Below, piece after piece: positions 61,898-64,000 of a stretch of 64,000 bases of DNA. The stretch's first letter is position 1, and every line of letters starts with the position of its first letter. The position numbers and the translations under genes are program-made. A model generated the notes under the pieces. It saw nothing but the letters and a program-made list of their open reading frames with translations, had not been told where the DNA came from and made no database searches. The stretch spans positions 1 through 64,000 of the forward strand of contig CALGPN010000037.1 in NCBI GenBank assembly GCA_937960435.1, written 5' to 3'. This DNA is from an uncultured Desulfosoma sp. GTDB lineage: Bacteria; Desulfobacterota; Syntrophobacteria; Syntrophobacterales; DSM-9756.

Positions 61898-62839
61898 TTA
61901 CCCGGCTGTTTTGGCAGCCCTTTTCGCTTCATCGATGCGCTCCAACAGGCGCCGGATCCTTTCTCCGGCCCGAAGCCCATCCACCCATTCCCTTGGAAGA
62001 CCCGCATAGCCATGGTGCGCTCCCAAAACCATCCCCACCAGAAGGCCGCGGCCCGCCGAGTCCCCTCCGGCCATGACATTCTGGATGAGTCCCTCGCGGA
62101 GATCTTCGGCGTAGCGCACAATGAGATGCACCACGGACGGAAAGGCCCCGTCCACCGCACAGCTTTGCCCGAAGTCCAGAACCGCCGCTTCCGTTTCCAT
62201 GGAAGCGCTTTCCAGCCCATGCCGCACGGAGGTCGCCAAAGGACCCTGAAGGGACATCTCGTAAAGCACGGCTTCCAGAGCGTCTCCCGGCGGGCTTCCT
62301 GCAAGAACATGGAGAGTCACCCGGGCGAAATATGCCGCCGCCGTGAGCACCATCGGGTGATTGTGGGTCATGGCCGTCTGCGCCTCAACCGCCGCCACGC
62401 ATTCTTGGGGATCGTCCCGATAGGCGTAAAGGACCGGAGCCATCCGCCCAGCGCCCGCCAGGTCCGACGACGAGGACCCCGAGGCGTCGGGACCATGGCC
62501 CTCGCCGAATCGCTGCAGCGTCGCCTTCGTGGCCTTATCCACATAGCCTCCGTAATCTTTGAACAGATTTCGCCATCTCGAGGCGAAATCCGAAAGATGG
62601 AAGCGCCCGCCGTTTTCCGCCACAGATTCCAAGAGAACGAGCATCTGATCGCCATAATGGGTCAAATCCCCGGCTCCTTTTCCGGGATGATAGGAATCCG
62701 GCCCCGGCGTCACGTAGTGCTCCACACGTCCGAATCGTTTTCGAATGACCGCCGGGTCGTAGATCCAATGCGCTCCCAGGGCCAAGGCATCGGCGGCAAA
62801 GGCCGCCCACAACATTCCATGAGCTCTATCGTCCATCAT
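61898..62839 (-). CDS. ADP-ribosylglycohydrolase-family protein, metal site partly degenerate
   Basis: A 313-residue all-helical protein of the ADP-ribosylglycohydrolase (crystallin J1) fold. The N-terminus LWAAFAADALALGAHW and the late NVMAGGDSAGRGLLVGMVLGA align with the family. However the usual TDDT motif is replaced by THYGDQM and the GGDTDT metal motif by GGDSAG, so several Mg-binding Asp residues are missing. It may be a crystallin-J1-like or inactive member. Two ATG codons start the protein. Confidence 0.8.
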   Translation of the reverse strand: MMDDRAHGMLWAAFAADALALGAHWIYDPAVIRKRFGRVEHYVTPGPDSYHPGKGAGDLTHYGDQMLVLLESVAENGGRFHLSDFASRWRNLFKDYGGYVDKATKATLQRFGEGHGPDASGSSSSDLAGAGRMAPVLYAYRDDPQECVAAVEAQTAMTHNHPMVLTAAAYFARVTLHVLAGSPPGDALEAVLYEMSLQGPLATSVRHGLESASMETEAAVLDFGQSCAVDGAFPSVVHLIVRYAEDLREGLIQNVMAGGDSAGRGLLVGMVLGAHHGYAGLPREWVDGLRAGERIRRLLERIDEAKRAAKTAG

Positions 62840-62940
62840 GAGTTTTCTGCGCCTTTAATTTGTGCTTCGGGTTGGCATTCCGGGGACTGGGTCCCCCACG
62901 GTCCGGATTTCCACGAACGGCCGCGCGTCATACCGACGGC

Positions 62941-64000
62941 CTAGGGCCATTGTGCCTGCATGGCCAGGACATGGCGGCAGCAGCGGTGATGATACGTCAC
63001 ATCCACTCCATAACGCGACTGGAGCCTTTCGTCCATGAGGAATTGCCCCGTTGGAACATCTTCTACGAGACAGCCTTGATGGAGGACCAGGGCACGGTCC
63101 GTGAGTGCGGACACAAAGCAGAGGTCGTGACTAATGAGGATCAGGGTGGTGCGAAGTTCGTCCAAAATTTTAAGAAGCCGCTCTTCGTTTTCCGGGTCCA
63201 GATTGGCCGTCGGTTCGTCCAAAATGAGCACCTGAGGGTCCATGGCGAGAACGGCCGCAAGGGACAGTCTTTTTTTCTCGCCGCCGCTCAGGTGGTGAGG
63301 CACCCGATTCTCCATGCCTTCCAAACCGACTCGGGCCAGCGCCTCGTGGACCCGGCGGCGCAGATCGGCGCCTTTCATCCCCAAGTGTTTGAGCCCGAAG
63401 GCCACTTCATCAAAGACATTGGAGGAGACCACCTGGTCCATGGAATCCTGAAAGACAATCCCCACATGGCGCCACAAATCTTTCCGCAACCTCCCGCGGA
63501 CGACCTCCCCGCGGAAACGGTAGGTCCCGAAGCCGCTCCGAATTCCCACAAGCACCGAAGCCAATGTAGATTTTCCCGCACCGTTTTCCCCAAGCAGGGC
63601 GATGCGCTCCCCCTCGTGGACATGAAACGAAAGACGCCGAAGCCCCCACGTGCCGTCCGCGTAGCGAAAGGAGTAATCTTCAAGCTCCATCAAGGGGGTT
63701 CGAGAGGCTCCGCAGCCCTCAGGGGTAGATCGAAGGGATGCCGGATGCCCGTGGGCGGCGGCTGGATTTTCCGGAGTGTCTTGGGCGGGGGAATCCATGC
63801 AGCACCGAAAACGGAATGTGAAATCCAACCCGTGTTCCCTCAGGGAGGGGCGGTGGGCGATCAGGGCGTCAAAATCGGTGTCGTGGTGCAAAGCCCCTCG
63901 TTGCAGCACTACGGCCCGGCGACACAATTCGTAAAGGAACAAAAGGTCGTGGCTGATACAAAGAAGTGTTCCCGAAAACCCGCTCAGCACTTCAAGAAGC
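62941..64000 (-). CDS. ECF/cobalt-type ABC ATPase with two fused ATPase domains (5' end beyond window)
   Basis: The visible 349 residues hold a complete C-terminal ATPase with GENGAGKST, LSGGEKKR, ILDEPTANLD and ISHDL. Before it, GTLLCISHDLLFLYELCRRAVVLQRG is the H-loop and end of another ATPase domain, so the full protein is a tandem double ATPase like fused EcfA/CbiO. It would energise uptake of cobalt, nickel or a vitamin with T and S components, probably encoded beyond the window. The last His pair (YHHRCCRH) at the C-terminus is unusual. The true start lies past position 64000. Confidence 0.88.
   Translation of the reverse strand, partial: LLEVLSGFSGTLLCISHDLLFLYELCRRAVVLQRGALHHDTDFDALIAHRPSLREHGLDFTFRFRCCMDSPAQDTPENPAAAHGHPASLRSTPEGCGASRTPLMELEDYSFRYADGTWGLRRLSFHVHEGERIALLGENGAGKSTLASVLVGIRSGFGTYRFRGEVVRGRLRKDLWRHVGIVFQDSMDQVVSSNVFDEVAFGLKHLGMKGADLRRRVHEALARVGLEGMENRVPHHLSGGEKKRLSLAAVLAMDPQVLILDEPTANLDPENEERLLKILDELRTTLILISHDLCFVSALTDRALVLHQGCLVEDVPTGQFLMDERLQSRYGVDVTYHHRCCRHVLAMQAQWP

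Noticed and set aside
1-64000. tRNA, rRNA, CRISPR arrays, insertion sequences, phage genes
   Set aside because: None was recognised by reading; repeated sequence is explained by the short palindromes, and no transposase or integrase motif appears in the ORFs.

Overview
The window is GC-rich (roughly 60 percent by eye), gene-dense bacterial chromosome with short intergenic gaps and well-formed Shine-Dalgarno sites. Family content suggests an anaerobic, Gram-negative, sulfur-metabolising bacterium, most likely a Desulfobacterota (Syntrophobacteria-like) sulfate reducer. Pointers are a Tat-exported molybdopterin oxidoreductase of the thiosulfate/polysulfide reductase type, a TauE/SafE exporter, CCG-domain Fe-S proteins, a LUD protein, TolC/RND outer-membrane machinery, and an ilvBNC-psd-pssA-leuCD-asd-rsmD order. 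The taxonomic call is inference from gene content only.

Layout. (1) 40-11000: a sirtuin translationally coupled to an ATP-grasp ligase, a flavin reductase, a queuosine-precursor-type transporter, an asymmetric heterodimeric ABC exporter, a small exported protein, a membrane metallophosphoesterase, a DUF4405-like protein and a large uncharacterised exported helical-repeat protein. (2) 11157-15919: a TauE-type exporter, then a sigma70-like promoter, a fluoride riboswitch aptamer with an intrinsic terminator, a dynamin-family GTPase and a Na+/H+-type antiporter. This is the most interesting regulatory unit in the window. (3) 15924-22373: zinc-ribbon thioredoxin, LUD protein, thioredoxin-reductase-like flavoprotein, SRPBCC, hotdog thioesterase, DUF3108, alpha/beta hydrolase and a LysR regulator. 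(4) 22721-27956: molybdoenzyme, TorD chaperone, four-cluster ferredoxin subunit, then a CCG-domain Fe-S protein with two tandem paralogous mini-proteins. (5) 28015-44111: a metal, arsenic and thiol-redox island. It holds RND, MFP and TolC; CcdA, thioredoxin, a CDF-MauE fusion and a rhodanese; ACR3 divergent from an ArsP-like permease; and an arsR-led operon ending in arsC. (6) 44212-51210: M16C peptidase, MltB-like transglycosylase, coaD, membrane proteins, and a UspA tandem protein under an ArsR-type regulator. (7) 51289-60077: rsmD, asd, leuDC, pssA, psd and ilvCNB, all on the minus strand behind one good promoter. (8) 60161-64000: SlyD-like isomerase, HD phosphohydrolase, ADP-ribosylglycohydrolase-like protein, and an ECF-type double-ATPase cut by the window edge.

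A dispersed palindromic repeat, with core TTGGGGTTCGC-TGC-GCTCACCCCAA and GTAG at the outer edge on the minus strand, occurs at least nine times between genes. It has the form of REP elements mobilised by RAYT transposases, although no RAYT gene lies here. No tRNA, rRNA, CRISPR array or intact insertion sequence was seen.

How the genes work together: the arsenic and metal region couples sensing (ArsR with an ELCVCE loop and a dyad over its -10), reduction (ArsC and several thioredoxin-fold proteins), export (ACR3, ArsP-like, CDF, RND-TolC) and disulfide transfer across the membrane (CcdA, MauE domain, rhodanese). The biosynthetic block couples branched-chain amino acid synthesis, phosphatidylethanolamine synthesis and the aspartate-family branch point.
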